The notes under the pieces: model-generated
Told to the model about the DNA's origin: nothing
Databases searched by the model: none
What the model saw: only the letters and a program-made list of their open reading frames with translations
From: Telopea speciosissima
Lineage: Eukaryota; Streptophyta; Magnoliopsida; Proteales; Proteaceae
Direction: 5' to 3'
Length of the DNA: 64,000 nt
Assembly: GCF_018873765.1 (NCBI RefSeq)
Contig: NC_057925.1
Coordinates: 58,788,970 to 58,852,969 of the forward strand
In this document: one piece after another, positions 45,850 to 57,854 of the stretch
Numbering within the stretch: the first letter of the stretch is position 1
Layout: each line of letters opens with the position of its first letter
Made by a program: the position numbers and the translations under genes

Positions 45850-47820
45850 CATAGTACTATATCTCGCGATATATCGGTATCTCGGGCCTACCGAGATATC
45901 TGAAATATCCGAGATATCGCGAAATATGACCGAAATATTGCATTTTTTCTGCAATATTTCGGGGGTCCATCTCGGGGGGTATTTGGCCATATCTAGGCCT
46001 GAAACTTCATGGACAACCATATTTAAGCTTAATAAACACATTTAAACCATAAAATTATAAAAATGTGAATTCAAATTGGTGTTTTGGGCTTGCACCCTTG
46101 ATTGACATACGGTCGCCGACCCTAATGTATAAATAGTTAAATACACATAGATTAGGCAGTTAATATTTAATAATAGTGTTTAACTTCATCACATATCAAG
46201 TTAAAGCCAATACACATTGATGAGTACCATGATTCTCATAAACTCCATAATATTCAATAACTCGCTTAAAGCCTTAAAGGCAATACACTAAGTGTCAAAG
46301 TTAGTAAGTCACAAGACTCGCAACTCGCAAGTCACAACTCACAAGTTCATAGATCAATGAAATCACAACTTAAGTTACAAATTACAAGTGCTAAACTGCT
46401 AATAGTAGTTGCTGTGCCTCCTTGGATCAATCCCACTCATGCCTTGCTGGAGTCGACGTCCATTGCTCTCTGTTTGAAGGACATATGTGGACCACGGTAT
46501 AGAATCGGAGAAGAAACGAGTGTAGTCATCCACAAGTGTCACGTAAATGGAATCATCAACATACTGTAGGTAACCTATCCTAGGATATAAACTAGGGTTA
46601 CCAATCGATCCAGTCCGTGAAGAAGATGATCCACTGTGATATGATGTTGGCGCCGACGCAAGAGGCGATGGCATTGGCTGCATGTATGGCTGGTGAGGTT
46701 GGTAGCTAGGTCCGCTAGGGTATGTAAAGATGTTATCTACAAAAGATGATCCAGTATGTCCCTGGGACTGGGACTGGTAGTCATAGTCCCCTACCCCACT
46801 AAACTGCCCATATGATGATGATCCATATCCATATCCACCGTAAGGTTGTGATGCACCATAATCCGATGCCAATGGAGTGGTATGTGCGTCAAAAGATGGG
46901 GCACGCCAATGTCCAGTCGGTCCTCCCTCCCTATCACCCATACTCAAACCACCAACAGAGCTAGATAGGTTATCAATGTCCATGTGATCAGGTTGCAACT
47001 GTGTTTGTCGATCCCTACGCTTCCTGTTGTATGTATGTAGGGGGCCTCTCGAGGGTGGGGGTGCGGGGGCACGTGCTCCGTGGTCCGTATCTTGTGTGGC
47101 ATGATCAAACTGTGTCTCTCCAGTGAATCGGAGTGGCTCTACAGGCGCCGTATCCTGGGCCTCCTGGCCTACCACATATATTTAATTCATTACCATCTAA
47201 GTCATATTACCCCTAATTATTTCCTATTTTAATTGTAGGAAAATGAATTTTTAAAACCAGAAAATTAAAAAAAAAAAATACATATGGAAAAAAAATTTCG
47301 ACACCGTGAGGATATAGATCGGCCTCCAGTGTCTAACATATATTAATATCATCACCATCCAACAAAATTTGTACATAGTCTTTTCAAAAAAATAGTTTTA
47401 GAGGAATAGAATTTACCGTAAATAGTGGAAAAAGGCTTGGATGATGAGCTTAGATGACCCTCCGATGAGTTTACCGGCGAAAATCCGACAACAATGTGCT
47501 TGAACAATGGCTAGAGTGTTGGATGAGAGCTTGGAAGAGTGGAAGAATAGGCAAAAGACTGAAATTCCTTAGCAAATGCAGCTCTCGGTCGAAATATGGA
47601 CCGAAATCTGCGAAATATTGTATTAAAGCCCCCCTTCACGTGACACTTTAAGCCAAAATACCATATTTCGTCGATATCTCGTGAGATATCGTCGACATCT
47701 CACGAGATATCGACGAAATATGGTATTTTTTCATTTCGACCTGATTTCGCATCTCGGTAAGCTCGAGATATACGAAATTAAGCGATATTTCGGCGAAATA
47801 TCGCGAGATTTTGAACCATG
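45850..47820 (-). mobile_element. hAT-type element, internally deleted (1971 bp)
   Basis: Flanked by a perfect 8-bp duplication GTACTGGT at 45842-45849 and 47821-47828. The terminal inverted repeats CATAGTACTATATCTCGCG and CATGGTTCAAAATCTCGCG match at 15 of 19. Both ends are packed with GAGATATCG/CGATATCTC subterminal motifs, the likely transposase binding sites. It keeps only one open frame, so it is non-autonomous. Confidence 0.85.
46399..47175 (-). CDS. C-terminal remnant of a hAT transposase-type protein
   Basis: A 258-codon open stretch of low complexity, rich in Ser, Gly, Tyr and Pro (GYGYGSSSYGQFSG, SGPSYQPHQPYMQP), ending RRHSNYY. Such tails end plant BED/DUF659 hAT transposases as I remember them. 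There is no BED finger, no catalytic DDE and no dimerisation domain. It is therefore taken as the last exon of the lost transposase gene. The start is arbitrary: upstream sequence (to 47200) could provide an acceptor. Confidence 0.5.
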   Translation of the reverse strand: MVGQEAQDTAPVEPLRFTGETQFDHATQDTDHGARAPAPPPSRGPLHTYNRKRRDRQTQLQPDHMDIDNLSSSVGGLSMGDREGGPTGHWRAPSFDAHTTPLASDYGASQPYGGYGYGSSSYGQFSGVGDYDYQSQSQGHTGSSFVDNIFTYPSGPSYQPHQPYMQPMPSPLASAPTSYHSGSSSSRTGSIGNPSLYPRIGYLQYVDDSIYVTLVDDYTRFFSDSIPWSTYVLQTESNGRRLQQGMSGIDPRRHSNYY

Positions 47821-47866
47821 GTACTGGTGCAGGGGCCTCGCAACTGGGCAGCATTCTGCTTCCCTA

Positions 47867-49637
47867 ATTTAAAGTTTCAAGCTTGAAATTAAGGTCTTTA
47901 GCAACCTTGATTGTTTTTAGTTTGCTAGTCATTTTAGATGTCAACTACACCAGTCATATTAATAGAGGTACTATACTACTACCTTAGATATGCTAAGTCA
48001 ATGGTGAAGTTTTGTATGTACATATTACTATATGATGTGGTGAACCTACCTTTTATGCATACGTATAGCTTTGGGTTGGGTTGGGCGGGGCCAGACTTAA
48101 AACTGAAACCCTAACCCGGCTCGGACAGATCTTTGGCTGGGTTTTTTCCCCTTAGTGACACAAGGTCTAAAAAAAAAGAGTACAAATGCCGAAATTTTCG
48201 GGTGGGCTCGGGTTTTTTGAGCCCAAGTTATACTCTAACTTGTCGTCTGCGACTGGTGGGTTTCCATGCCATTTCAGGAGACTGTTCAAGGGCTTGCATG
48301 GTCATGAAGTACCGAAGTCTCTTTAGCTTGGAGTCTTGGACCTAGAGTGGGCTTGTAGATATTTGTTTCAGGCTCCTAACGACACAAGGGCATAAAGACA
48401 AGAAATACTGCTTATATAATGGGTATAATCCTTGATTATCACCAAATGGAAAGTGAAAAAAGAAATTTGGAAGTAGGACAATAGATCTGCTAAATATCCA
48501 CCCCCCCCCCCCCACCCCCATCCACGGGAAAAAAAGAAAAACATAACCTACATTATTATTGACATGCTTTTGAATCTATAATCGGTGTAATCGGTTGATT
48601 AGGCTTCATTGTCTTGCTTAGCTGTCGTCTCTCTCTCTCTCTTTGAGGTAATCTTGCAACTTGGATTATGTTACTGATTTACGGTTTTCTTGCCAGTGTC
48701 TCATCCAGAATTTGCTTGCTGGGGACCCAAAAGGTGGATTCACAACAGGGCATAGTCAACTGTAGTAATAAACACCTTTCACTATACACACAGGTGGTTA
48801 GGGAAGAAACAGATAAACAAAATGGATGGTAATATTGAGGTTCAAGTTCTTGAGACTTTCCATTTGGCTCATTGTTTCATGGATCCCCAATGATAACATC
48901 CTTCAAAGGGTTGTCAATAATGAGTGATGAACGGTTGTGCATTTACGCAGTTATGTCCTGCCCATCATTATTACATCAAAACTGTATATAAATGGGTATA
49001 TATGGATTTTCTCTTAAAATAGTGGTAAATTTCCATAATTATGCTTATGATGAGATAATCTGGGGAAAAAACTTTCGAATTTTGTATGTAGTATGTACAT
49101 GAATTTGATTTTGGAGGAAGAAATACTGGCGTGTGATATTAGTCATGCAGGCTTAGCTTGTCCTGCAACTAATAAAATTTTCTGTATTTTTATACTATGG
49201 TAATTGGTGTCACAAGTGTTTGTGACATTTTCGGAAGTCATAAGACAGATTTGAGCTGTTCATCTTCATGGTTTTACCTATCTAAACTACCTGTTTCAGT
49301 TCAGAGTTGGGAGAGTGCACAGTAATGTTTAGAGTACTGATACGCTTGCATGGATATACATTGGATGCATTCCAATAATTTGGTCTTTGATTGTTAAGTA
49401 GATTCTGAAATTTGATACATGACTAATTTATATCATCTTTATATACGACGGTTGGAATGAACACATCATCTATCCATGTGGAAGAATAGTTATTCTGTGA
49501 TGTCAATGTGGAAAAATAGATATTTCGTGATGTTTGAAAAAGTAAGAGACTTTTGTGACAATAATATTGTCTTTTTTATAAATGATTAGAAACGTCTTGC
49601 ATGGTTATGCATAATATGACTTAGTAGTTCAAGTTCG
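47867..49637. other. Intergenic stretch, nothing recognised
   Basis: AT-rich, with a C run at about 48501-48516 and a TC run at 48626-48640. No gene, RNA or clear transposon. Confidence 0.4.
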
Positions 49638-49790
49638 GATTGAGCTCCTCTCTAGGGTATACATCCGTTGGGCTGTGAGTGTGATGCACACATCCCAATG
49701 GCTGACTTTGCACACTGGGATGTGTGCGGCACAGCCCAGCCCAGCCCTTGGATACTCCCTTGGGCGCTGGGCTTTCTGGAGAGGAGCCGG
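49638..49790. mobile_element. Foldback MITE
   Basis: The central hairpin GCACACATCCCA / TGGGATGTGTGC is perfect, and the outer ends GAGCTCCTCTCTAG / CTGGAGAGGAGCCGG pair. CGGAT stands beside each end. Not of the GGGAA family. Confidence 0.65.
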
Positions 49791-51040
49791 ATCCATTTAA
49801 GGATTGGAAACTTCGTATGGTAAACTGGATTGATTTAGCCCAATACTAGCCTTTATCAGTTGATTTAACATATTGATGTTTATATGATTGGGATTATTAA
49901 CATGCTTCTTAATCAACGATTGTGGGTTTCTCTGTCTTTTGGATGAAATTGTGTGGTTGGTTGATTAGGGTTGATTTAGCATTCAAATAGAGATGTAGTA
50001 ATTATTGGTATTTAATATTTAATCCCGAGTAGGAGAAAATTAATCTCTAATGCAGTTCCGCTTAACAGAGTTATTTGACTCTCTAATCTTAAGTAGGAGA
50101 AAACTAATCATGCTAGTGCAATGATTGATTCATGAGCCTCTCTCTCACCTCAAATTCAAATTTTTTTCTAAAAATTTTTTCTTTTATTTTCTTGACATCT
50201 AAACATAGCTGAAATGTCCAATTTTTTTTAATTGGTGGACAAACAGAACTTTATATGGCCCCTCTCAAATATCAAGTTTTAGTCTAAACACAGTTCTAAA
50301 AATCTAGTGTGATAGGAGAGTGTACAGTAGTTGTTAGGGTACAGCGAATATGTATGGAGATACATAGGGATGCAATGCAGGATGGTAGATTGAATTTCGT
50401 ATTATGGGCTTGTGGGAATGGATTCTTCACCCTCGAGCTATAGGAATCATTTTCTATCCAAACATAGGAAATCCATTGTAGGATCATTTTCAGGACTCGA
50501 TTCCGATCCGATCCTTTATATATATATAGATATATATATATTTTTTTGGTAAAGGATCCGATCCGTTATATAACCAATGGATCCGTTATATAACCAATAG
50601 CTTTATGGGATAAATGCAGGCACATGACCGTCTAATACACATCTGATCACATCCCTCTCCTCTCTTCTCAATCAATGTTGTGGCTTCTCTTATATGGATT
50701 GTAACCCATCGAAATCTTTTCTTTTTTCTCTAGACGTGTATGATGCAAATATATACATGGATTGCGTGCATATCTCTCTATTTTGATTTATAAAAAGAAT
50801 AATTTGTATACACGACTATGTATATACATGGTTGTGCCTTCCAACCGTTGGATGGGGAGGGGGATGGGGATGAGACGGAGGGAGGGCTGAGGGAAAGGCC
50901 AAAAGTGGCAAGTAGAGTGGAACACTGACATGTTTTGGTCGCTTCGCTTATGGCTGTCATGTCCAAATGTCCAATCCATAAGTGATATGGGCTGCAGCCA
51001 ATAGGCCCAATACTATAAAACTCAAATGACTGAAATACCC
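49791..51040. other. Intergenic stretch, nothing recognised
   Basis: AT-rich with TATATA runs near 50518-50540. The short frames on the minus strand around 50780-50980 show no domain or good context. Confidence 0.4.
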
Positions 51041-51049
51041 TCTAAGTGC

Positions 51050-51590
51050 ATCTGGCCGAGTGGGACTCGTGAAAGAGTGAAGAACGATCCCCAGACCCGC
51101 GCGTTTGCGCGCAAGCCAAAAACATTTTCCAATATCCTTTCTAAACTCGCTTCCTCCTCCGACTTCTTGATTCTTAGAATCTTCTTAAGCTCAACTCAGT
51201 TTGATTTTTCCTCTCTATTCTTGAAACGCTAATACAGACAGGTAATCCTGCGAAATTTGTATTCATCATTATGTTCAAAAACTGAATTTTAGGGATTCCT
51301 TATGATGGTACGGTACGAGGGTTCGCTTCCTGATTTGTTTAGGGGAAGGGCACGCTGCGGTTGTTGAGGGATGCGTTCGTCCATTCACGGATGACACAAA
51401 GGAGAAGTTGGCATCGGCAGGGAAGCCTGTTTCTGCCAAGACTCGGAGTGGGTATTGTTACTTTGCGGCAACAGAGGTGCTCGCTAAGCATGACGAGAAA
51501 GTATATGTCGACGGAGGTCGCCGCGGCCATAGAGAGGAATAAAGCGACAATAGAGGCCGCATCCGAGCAAGGAAGAGCCAGTGTGAGTTG
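51050..51590 (+). other. Possible start of an unrecognised gene (leader exon plus one coding exon)
   Basis: 51060-51240 is CT-rich and ends AATACAGACAG/GTAATCC, like a leader exon with a donor. After an acceptor-like TTTAG near 51340, an open stretch from ATG 51391 encodes MTQRRSWHRQGSLFLPR and then MSTEVAAAIERNKATIEAASE, ending at the strong donor CCAGT/GTGAGT (about 51584). The N-terminus is basic, as in mitochondrial presequences. No further exons were found before repeats begin, so the gene may be cut off. Confidence 0.3.
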
Positions 51591-51599
51591 ATTCTATGA

Positions 51600-52549
51600 T
51601 AACTGACAGCAATTTAATTGGAAGGCTAGTTAATGATAGCGCTAGTGTAATTTTAGAAGGCAGTATAACAGCAATTTAGATCCTCTACCCCCGAGCTGCC
51701 CGGCAGGACCTTACTGCCAAGATACAGTAATATGTTAAATGATCACCTTACCCTCACTCTGGCAAGGTGCTCGGACAGAAATAAGGTGGTAATTTTCTGT
51801 TTTACTATGTTTTGGCAGTTAGTCCTGTCAGGGAGCTCAGCAGTAGAGAATCAGGGACCTCTCTCTCTCTTTAAAAACGTAGTTCCATGGTCTCTCTGGA
51901 AATTACATTATTGAACTTTCTCTATTACTTAACCACATCATAGAATGGAGGGCAAAAAGAGTGAGATTTCTTTTTCTGTAAACTATACAAATTGATTCTA
52001 ATTCAAATTTGGCGATTCCAATCTGAGTCAGGGTGGGGCTAGGCCAGGGTTGAGGCCTTGGGTTGAGTCCAACCCTGATTTTGACCCTGATTGTGTACAA
52101 GTTTGAATACACTTGTAATACATGGATAACTAATTATAAATATAAAAAAGAATAGTAAATCTTACAAAAAAAAAAGGAAGACAAAAGTTTAGGGTTTCGT
52201 CTTTGCAATTCTGATAGGACGACTGGTTCCTCCTTTCCCTCTGTTGGCTGTGCTTCTTCAATTCCTCCTGTAAGTTTTATTTATTTATTGTTTTTTTGTC
52301 CTTTTCTGCTTCTTCTCAGTTTGTTTGTTTGATTATGTTTTTTTAAAATTTTCTTCGTCTTCTTCTAATTCCTCCTACTTTTTCTTTCAAAAGAAAGAAA
52401 AAACATATCGAAGAGAAGGAGAAGAATAATCCCCTCTTCAGACGACACCTAGGTTAATTGTTTTGTTCTTACCAAAAAAAAAAAAAAATATTGGTTTGTT
52501 TTTTTTTTCTGATTCCAGTAAGCATTAATAAAAAAAAAAAATAAAAAAA
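51600..52549. other. Intergenic stretch, nothing recognised
   Basis: A/T runs and a TTTAGGGTTTCGTCTTTGC-type leader-like text at about 52190; no supported coding sequence. Confidence 0.35.
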
Positions 52550-53070
52550 AAAGGAAAACTGAAACAGAAGCACCACGTTTGGCGCTTGAACTGGGGATTT
52601 CTACTTCTACAGAGATGGAAAGAAGAATTCAAAAATTAAAAAGAGGATCAAATTAAATACCTTCATAATCCCAAAAATTTACATCTCTAAGACGATGGAT
52701 GGTATTGGTAGGTGAATACCCTTTTTAATATAATATATTATGATTATGATTGCAATGCTCTGCAATTTTAATGGCAAGCAAGCACTGACCTTTAATAAAT
52801 AGGTCTAATTAATCTCTCTATAAGCAGTGCAATCTAGTGCTGAAAAAAGATGAATTTAGCATCAATCTAATGAAACTGTAAATTAATTAATTCTAGAAAG
52901 TAATAAGTTTATCGACCTGATCGATTTGGATGTTAATAGCTAGCTTACAGAGCATTGCATTGCATTGCGTGTGTTTCAAACAAGAAACAGAAGATTTAAA
53001 AGGTGGCTTCAAAACAAAAAGAACCCACTTATTCATCTTTATTACGAATCTGATAACAGAACCTGATAAT
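52550..53070. repeat. Duplicate of the sequence 3' of the arabinogalactan peptide gene (copy 1)
   Basis: Blocks such as CACGTTTGGC-CTTGAACTGG, TCTAATGAAACT-TAAATTAA, AAAGTAATAAGTTTAT and TCATCTTTATTACGAATCTG recur at about 61650-62020. That second stretch lies directly 3' of the arabinogalactan peptide gene. The coding sequence itself is absent here. Confidence 0.7.
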
Positions 53071-53305
53071 CTGAAACGGTGGTTTCTTGTATTTTTGTGA
53101 TGAGATCCTTCGATAGCGAAATCGTTTTTTTTTTTGACCTTTCTTTCTTTCTTCCCCGATTAGGTTTGCTTGCTCTGTCTTCCTTCCTGCTTATTATTGT
53201 GTGCTTGTTGCATCTCTTTCCTGTTTGTAGGGTTTAGAGTTCTAGTCTTATTAGCTCTGTGCCTATAGAACGACAACCTCTAACCTTTAAGCTGTAGTAC
53301 AGAGG

Positions 53306-53659
53306 ATGGCAGACCAAAATTGGTCCAGAATGTTCCGTGATTCAAATCAGCAACTGGCCGATATCAGTCGGATTATGACTCAAATAATCCAGGAGCAGGA
53401 GAAAACAGTGCAGGGGTTGGACCTTCTAATTGCCATACGAAACTTCTTCTGGAGCAGCAAATCAACATTAATCAGAAACTGGTCGTCGGGCCATCTACAG
53501 GAGGAGGGGCAGGAGAAACTAAAGCAGGGGCTGCTGGCCCATCTAGCCAACATGTCTCACCCTCGGATGAAACATCTTCAGGAGCAGCAAATCAACATTA
53601 ATCAGAAACTCTGGTCAAAATTCAGGCGCAGTAGGCCAACGTTTGGAGATTTTAAATGA
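53306..53659 (+). pseudogene. Coiled-coil protein family, member C (truncated)
   Basis: Starts MADQNWSRMF and keeps the heptad-rich first part (NQQLADISRIMTQIIQEQE). An internal duplication of about 36 bp (GAGCAGCAAATCAACATTAA twice) and frame changes follow. The C-terminal NSR block is lost: the frame ends at GDFK, although homologous DNA with AGTACAAACCCTGCACTAAC continues after it. The leader carries CTAACCTTTAAGCTGTAGTAC, as in B and D. Its nearest relative is member D. Probably not functional in this form. Confidence 0.55.
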
Positions 53660-54551
53660 CATTTGAGTACAAACCCTGCACTAACCTTTTTACCTCACGA
53701 AGGTCAGGGAATTTGATGATCTAAAAGAGGTTGATGGGGATTTGGGTTTCTTTTTTTCCTTCTGTTTTTTAAATTTGGTAATACCAATTAGAGTATATTT
53801 GTTGGTTGGATGATTAATTTTGTTAAGAATGATAATTTTTCTTTCTCTTTTCATATATTTTTTCGGCTAATCCAATAGTCGATCCCGGATTGATCCCAAA
53901 GACATGGATGTATCCTGTGGCTTGTAGCTTTCGATTCAAAAGGGAAGTTGGCTCCTGTCCAGCACCTTGTCCCAGCAAGGGTGAGGTGATCTTTTCATGT
54001 GTCACCAAGTCTAACTCTGCACATACAGCCCGAGCAAGATGCTCGATGAGGGGAGGGGAGGGTAGCTTGGTCTCGATTTGGTCTTGAACCACCCCCCTCC
54101 CTCCCCGTCTGTCCAGAAAATTGAGTTCCTATCAGATATACCCAATTGTTCAAATGCCTCAATAAGTATGGGTTGGATTATTGGAATCGCGATTTGAAAC
54201 TATGGATCCTTTAAAAAATAAACTGGGGTATAGTTTTGGTGTTTCGATGGGCCCCGATGGGCCTTGTGCCCCCATTTGTGTGTGACTGCTCACAAAACCT
54301 TTTTTCATACAATAATAATATAAATAAATTCTATTGTAGTAGTTATAATAAACTGTTGCTGAGTGATAATATTAGTGATGGTTTATTATTTCGGTTGCTA
54401 TTTACAATATTATATTATAGTAGTAACATAACTAAATTATAATGCAGGGGTTATACTATACTAAACCGTTGCTTAATGTGTTAATTAAAGGCACGGTTTA
54501 TTATTAATTTATTACCGCATGGATATATTCCAATTTATCTATTATTTTTTA

Positions 54552-54719
54552 GGGAAGCAGTTTTCTGTCCGGGAGTATGGCCTACGCCAACACTGCCATG
54601 TGTCTATAGCTCTCCTCCTCAAAACAAGGGGACAGAGGTGTCTTTCCATATGGGGAGGAGAGAGATAGATTCATGGGAGTGCTAGCTTAGGCCACATTCT
54701 TGGACAGAGTTCTTTTTCC
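54552..54719. mobile_element. GGGAA foldback MITE, copy 6 (with empty site elsewhere)
   Basis: 168 bp, GGGAAGCAGTTTTCTGTCCG at the left, GGACAGAGTTCTTTTTCC at the right, flanked by the perfect 10-bp repeat TTATTTTTTA (54542-54551, 54720-54729). The duplicated segment near 60575-60590 has the same flanks joined with no insert. Confidence 0.92.
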
Positions 54720-54889
54720 TTATTTTTTATGGTACAAGAGGTATCATGGCCGGGGTTCACTATCAGAATCCGGGTATTTGGACTGCTATACTTACTTGGC
54801 AGGTCAGCTCATGTGATGTGTTAAAAAAATTTTACTTTATTCAAATTTTGGTCTTATAAAATAACTATTTCGGGCATCTTAAGGTCTAT

Positions 54890-55370
54890 TTTTTTTTTTG
54901 GGTAAACGATAATTTATTCAGAGGGGAGTGAAGGGCTCATGGTACAAAGATAGACAAGCCATGGTATAGAAACCAGCTAAACTGTCAAACACTCCAAAGA
55001 CAGGACGTTCCTTGCCAAGGTATCACAAAGAATTGAGGGACCTTGGTAAAAACCAAAAAGAACACGATTCAAAGAACGTAATTAGGTACAAAATGTCTTG
55101 AACTATAAGTATAACCTCTAAGGAGGGGGGGGTCTTTTGACCCGTGATGATCTGGATCAGGTCCTGATTATCCGATTCAATTTGCACTTTATCATAGCAT
55201 TCACCCAGTCCATGTAGCATATCCGCACGCACCGCAATGGCCTCACCTTGAAGGATGCTTGAAAAAGGGATCCCCTTGGAAGCTGCTAAGAGATGTTGTC
55301 CACGTGAATTCCTAATCACGAACCCAATTCCAGATTACTCTTTTCAATTTCTTTTTCTTTTTCCCCTTTT
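54890..55370 (-). mobile_element. LINE 3' fragment
   Basis: On the minus strand an RNase H-like stretch (SFWF-less core: QGEAIAVRADMLHGLGECYD, VQIESDNQDLIQIITG) is followed by a 3' tail ending in an A run (the T run at about 54887-54898). It is absent from the sister copy (60740-60780). Strongly 5'-truncated insertion. Confidence 0.7.
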
Positions 55371-55650
55371 ACCATTGGGATCGATAGTGAATTGTATGTC
55401 AAATGAAGGGCTATAAGTAATGACACATATGGCTTTGCCCGACTACGTTGTGTCCATTGCTCACAGATAGAGATGCAAAGAGAACAAATACAGATTGCAT
55501 GACTGCATTCGAATATATTCTCTGACCTGATATGGATATTCATGAACGGATACAGATGTGAATCAACATGAATTATCAGTAACACAAGCAGATGAAATCC
55601 AATTTACGTACAGATATTTGGCATTACTACAAACATGCAGATATAATTAG

Positions 55651-57854
55651 GGATGCAAATGGATCGGATTTGGCTCGGATAGTGCTATATCTGCATCTGG
55701 ATACAATTACACACACTGTTGATGAGATCCGGAAACAAAACATGAAGACCTAGGCCCGCCTTCCTCTTATGCATGCTTTGGAGGCGGAAATACACACAAC
55801 AAGATTTTTGGGAACATGCCAAAGGCGATGACGGAATTGTATTTGCAATATTTGAATGTGAGTTATAATCGGTGGTGGCATCGCCTATTGCAGGTGTGAC
55901 GGTGATGCTCCCCAGAGAAGAAGAAAGCAGAACGAAGAAAGAAAGAGAAACCAAGGCAGCGAGGGATGGGGAGGACCTTTATCCCCTCAATTTACCTATC
56001 CCTCAATTTCCTCAATTCAATCTAATAGGGGACGAAAATAACCACCCTACCCCCTGCCCAAATACACTGCTTGAGTGGGATCCACCTACCTCTATTAGAG
56101 GAAATTGAAGAAATTGACGGGCAGGCTGAGGTGATAATTTTCCAGGATGGGGAGGAATGAGAGAGGAGAGAGAATGAGTTAGGTTACGGTTGGGGTTGGA
56201 GTACTTACAAGAACTTATTGATGGTAAACCGGAGAGGAGAAAAATCCATGCTAATTGGATGGTTTTGGATAAGTATAGAAGTGTAAGTTGTATTAAGTAA
56301 GTATTTATAAATGGAACGGTGACCTTGGTGTCTTACTGCACGGTGCAGTACTGCATCGTGCAACGGTTACAGAGGCCATGTGCACCATGTGGGGCCCGTT
56401 GTGCCACATGGCCTCTGCTGCATCGCACAATGCAATACTACACCGTGCAATTACAGGAGAGGATAACGATTCATCTTCTTCATGTCTTGGTGAGGCTCAC
56501 GTTTAGGAGATTGGTAACGAGGTTATGAGTCACGATAAATAGTCAAAACCATAGCCTTGTAGACCTTTTAAGGATCGTTGATGATCGTAACGTCTATGTG
56601 GATGTTGGTTCATATCCATTTATAAAATTTATGGGTTGGGGCCGTCGGATAAAAATCCTCGGGCACTGCACTGGCAGTGTGGCCTCCATTGTGTGCCATG
56701 GCGAACATCAATCCAACGGTTGAGTATTGAAGCACCTATTTCCAAATGAGAAAACCCGTTTGAGAAATGACCCGTTTCATTTAGCAAACGGGTTGAGTGA
56801 AATCTCTCGTTCTACTCTTGAAGGAGCTAGGGTTTTTTGAAAGCTCATGAGGTGTTTGTAAGTTTGTGAATCAGACGGTTACGTGATTAATATAAAACTC
56901 TAATATTTTATTAGATTTAAAAGACTCTAGTTGACGCCTTGACGGTTACGTGATTAACTTAATCTTTCAATTCATACTTCTTCCTCTTTAGTCTTTACCG
57001 TTTCATCTTCCCCTTCTTCTTTTTTAGTCTTTAGTGTTTCAGTTAGATTACTAGTCTTTTTCAATTAAAATATTCTATTAATATTTCTTTTACTTAAGCA
57101 ACTCATATATTATAGTAGCCGGATGCAATAACTAGATAATAAACAAATACAAGAATTGGATTGTTACCAGATCCGATCGGAAATGTTCAAGAAAGGTTCT
57201 GGTATTCAATTCTAAAATCACTCTGGGACTTGGTATGAATCTGGTCCCACTGCCACTGCTTGGAACCAAACTGACTGGATCCGGACCGAATACCCGATTC
57301 CGTATCCAACTGACACCCTTATCTATAACATGGAGAAAAGCAAGTCAGGAAGAAGGAAAAGCGGAATCCCTGGGGACCCCATTGGTTCTCTGAGAGATTT
57401 GTTTCTCCTTCCCCTGTAAAAGCTCTGCTTGAAGCAGAAAACCTCCTCAACAATGGCAGGTGGTTGTGGAATTATCTAGAGAGAAATTAAGGATCTAAAC
57501 TCAAATCCTTTAACTACTGATATGACCACAACTTAAGATCCCAAAAATGGAGGAGGTTGAGCAGGGCAGATGACACCACCAGTCCCAAAACCCTGGCTCA
57601 GCAGAGAAATTTTGAAACTGAAGTGCGGTAGCTTAAAGAGCGAAACCCTAGCCCCTGCCTTCTTCTTCTTCTCCGTTCTTAATCGATTGCAGCGGCCGCC
57701 GGTAAATCTCTATCTAAGGATATTTAGGTATATGGGTTTTGAGAGAGGGGCATTGTGTTAATTAGGCCCTAGCAAAGGTATAATTGTAGATTACATTCTT
57801 CAATGTCAGATCTGTGAGCATTTTACGCCGTGGCACGCCATAAAAATCCGGAAG
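55651..57854. other. Intergenic stretch with one foldback, no supported gene
   Basis: Apart from the hairpin at 56337-56450 no clear feature. Short frames at 55685-56108 have neither domains nor splice partners. Confidence 0.35.
56337..56450. mobile_element. Foldback element, GCACGGTG-ended
   Basis: CTGCACGGTGCAGTACTGCA and CAGAGGCCATGTG at the left answer CACATGGCCTCTG and TGCAATACTACACCGTGCA at the right. A compact hairpin of 114 bp, non-coding. Confidence 0.65.

Larger units (their letters stand above)
45697..47866. mobile_element. Foldback MITE split by a hAT element
   Basis: The outer parts, 45697-45849 and 47821-47866, pair as inverted ends (AACACTGCCTGGTCGCA against the complement of TGGGCAGCATTCTGC). 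GC-rich text CACCCAGACGCAGCCCCC suits the GC-rich foldback family. GCATGTC is repeated three times near the left end. The hAT element landed in its centre. Confidence 0.55.
53090..55650 (+). repeat. Segmental duplication, copy 1 (coiled-coil member C unit)
   Basis: Starts TGGTTTCTTGTATTTTTGTG and follows 58897-61030 in order: leader, coding part, 3' block, the TAGTGATGGTTTATTATTTC block, and the GATAGTGAATTGTATGTCAA block. It differs by a MITE (54552-54719), a LINE piece (about 54890-55370) and about 115 extra bases near 53940-54060. Confidence 0.8.

Noticed and set aside
55685..56108. Overlapping frames on both strands
   Set aside because: No motif, no splice partner, mixed low-complexity composition.
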